Shown piece after piece: positions 63,037 through 64,000 of a DNA stretch of 64,000 bases (position 1 is its first letter; each line of letters opens with the position of its first letter). The position numbers and the translations under genes were made by a program. The notes under the pieces were generated by a model, which was not told the origin of the DNA, searched no databases, and saw nothing but the letters and a program-made list of their open reading frames with translations. This stretch comes from Mycobacterium noviomagense (GTDB lineage: Bacteria > Actinomycetota > Actinomycetes > Mycobacteriales > Mycobacteriaceae), in contig NZ_AP022583.1 of assembly GCF_010731635.1 (NCBI RefSeq), positions 3,844,001-3,908,000 on the forward strand, read 5' to 3'.

Positions 63037-64000
63037 TCATAGTCTCAGCAGGCGCTCGGCGTTGAGGTGCGCGATCTTTTCCTTGTCCGCGTGGTTGATC
63101 GGCATCTGATCGAGAAATTGCCGCGCGGCTTTCATGCCGGCGTAGGGATAGTCGGCGGTGAAGACGATCCGGTCAATCCCTATCACGTTGGTCATGGCCA
63201 GAAAGGCATTGAAGGACAAACTCCAACTTGGGTCCATCGCGCCGGGGTCTTGAGTGAAGAAATCGCCGGCGAGGATGCCGCCGTAGAAGTTTTCCCGCAG
63301 GTATTCCTTGACGGTGCGCCTCAGTCCGCTCTCATCCACGGGAAACGAGTAGTCCGCGCGCCATCCCATCCAGCTCAATGCTTCGAAGTGGTGACCAACG
63401 ATGATCTGCAGCCGGGGAAACCGGTCGAACACGCCGCCCAGGATCAGGCGAAGGCAGTGAATACCGGTGTCGATGTGCCAGCCGACTCCGGCGGCCGACA
63501 ACCTCGCCGAGATCTTCGGTTCGAAGCCACGGTAATAAGCGTCGATTACCGATTGCGGCGGAACGGTGGGATGCAAATATACTGGCACGCCCAGCCTTTC
63601 GGCGCACTCGAACACCGGCCAAAAAAATGCGTCATCAAGATAGCGCCCTTTGACGTGGCCGTTGATCAGGGCGCCCACGAAGCCGTGCTCACGGACGACA
63701 CGCTCGAGTTCTCTGGCGGCTGCCGTCGGGTCACGCATTGGCAGGGTGGCGAAGCCGCGGAATCGGTCGGGGTGTTCGGTGACCGCAGCTGCAACAGCAT
63801 CATTGGCCTGCGCCGAAAGCTGCACTGCTACCGACGGCTCTAGGGTCTCGGGGCCCGGGACACTGTGCGAGAGGATTTGCACATCGACGCCTGCGGCGTC
63901 CATTGCGGCGATTCGCCCCCCACCCAGATCGTTGATGCCCGGAGGCCATTCGCCTTGCGAGCCGGTGCCGCCGTAACCGGCCTGCTTCAGTAGCGCGGTT
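63037..64000 (-). CDS. Amidohydrolase-2 family protein, N-terminus outside the window
   Basis: At least 321 residues; the frame is open to the right edge, so the start and the first metal ligands lie outside. Seen: SHSVPGPETLEPSVAVQLSAQAND, GFATLPMRDPTAAARELERVV, GALINGHVKGRYLDDAFFWPVFE, LHPTVPPQSV with a metal His, IVGHHFEALSW with another, and the terminal metal Asp in IVFTADYPYAG. This order is that of PF04909 decarboxylase-type amidohydrolases (ACMSD/gamma-resorcylate type). It could be a decarboxylase or a hydrolase of an aromatic acid. An internal ATG at 63903 is not taken as start because coding similarity continues before it. Confidence 0.82.
   Translation of the reverse strand, partial: TALLKQAGYGGTGSQGEWPPGINDLGGGRIAAMDAAGVDVQILSHSVPGPETLEPSVAVQLSAQANDAVAAAVTEHPDRFRGFATLPMRDPTAAARELERVVREHGFVGALINGHVKGRYLDDAFFWPVFECAERLGVPVYLHPTVPPQSVIDAYYRGFEPKISARLSAAGVGWHIDTGIHCLRLILGGVFDRFPRLQIIVGHHFEALSWMGWRADYSFPVDESGLRRTVKEYLRENFYGGILAGDFFTQDPGAMDPSWSLSFNAFLAMTNVIGIDRIVFTADYPYAGMKAARQFLDQMPINHADKEKIAHLNAERLLRL

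Overview
The window is chromosomal DNA from a slow-growing Mycobacterium that is not M. tuberculosis. The GC content is high, GTG starts are frequent, 4-nt ATGA/GTGA overlaps link many genes, and there are PPE proteins, LprG/P55, MptB and a SufR-BDCSUT operon. From about 1 kb to 62 kb the gene order follows M. tuberculosis Rv1393c-Rv1466 closely, with local insertions, losses and decayed genes. Relative to that backbone it carries a ferritin plus Aquifex-type aconitase pair, a phosphoenolpyruvate carboxylase (ppc), a MarR/TetR pair and two PPE20-like genes. SufB has no intein. Homology statements rest on recalled family features, because no search was run.

Layout. 1-3.5 kb: Baeyer-Villiger-type monooxygenase (cut by the window edge), CYP132 and a divergent AraC regulator. 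3.5-7.1 kb: LipI-type esterase, a YhhN-like membrane protein and PriA. 7.1-11.8 kb: TIGR03086 protein, ferritin BfrB, divergent aconitase, a decayed SnoaL-like gene and a methyltransferase. 11.9-21.4 kb: fmt-rsmB-rpe-ribD, the convergent P55/LprG operon, then ribE, ribBA, ribH and a PH-domain membrane protein, ending in a strong hairpin. 21.4-26.3 kb: uvrC-rapZ-yvcK-whiA, with overlapping stops and starts. 26.4-30.6 kb: DUF3556 membrane protein plus FAD oxidoreductase, an orphan gene and a five-copy 56-bp tandem repeat. 30.7-35.3 kb: gap-pgk-tpiA, MarR/TetR and secG. 35.3-45 kb: ppc, then a minus-strand pentose phosphate operon tkt-tal-zwf-opcA-pgl. 45.2-56 kb: ctaB, two PPE genes (the second behind a truncated PE), quinone oxidoreductase, a shortened ATP-grasp-like protein, ctaA, an ABC exporter and mptB. 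56-62.3 kb: the suf operon. 62.3-64 kb: a broken short-chain dehydrogenase and an amidohydrolase cut by the right edge.

How it works together. The window concentrates central carbon metabolism (lower glycolysis, anaplerosis, oxidative and non-oxidative pentose phosphate), riboflavin synthesis, haem A synthesis and Fe-S/iron handling. Iron and metal control recurs: two tandem IdeR-like boxes lie between ferritin and aconitase, a SufR-type box overlaps the sufR start, and a Zur-like palindrome precedes the PE/PPE pair. The least ordinary parts are the PE/PPE locus (512-bp near-identical duplication, PE cut to 39 codons), the 56-bp hairpin-forming tandem repeat before gap, and the ferritin/aconitase divergon. 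I found no tRNA, rRNA, CRISPR array, insertion sequence or prophage.
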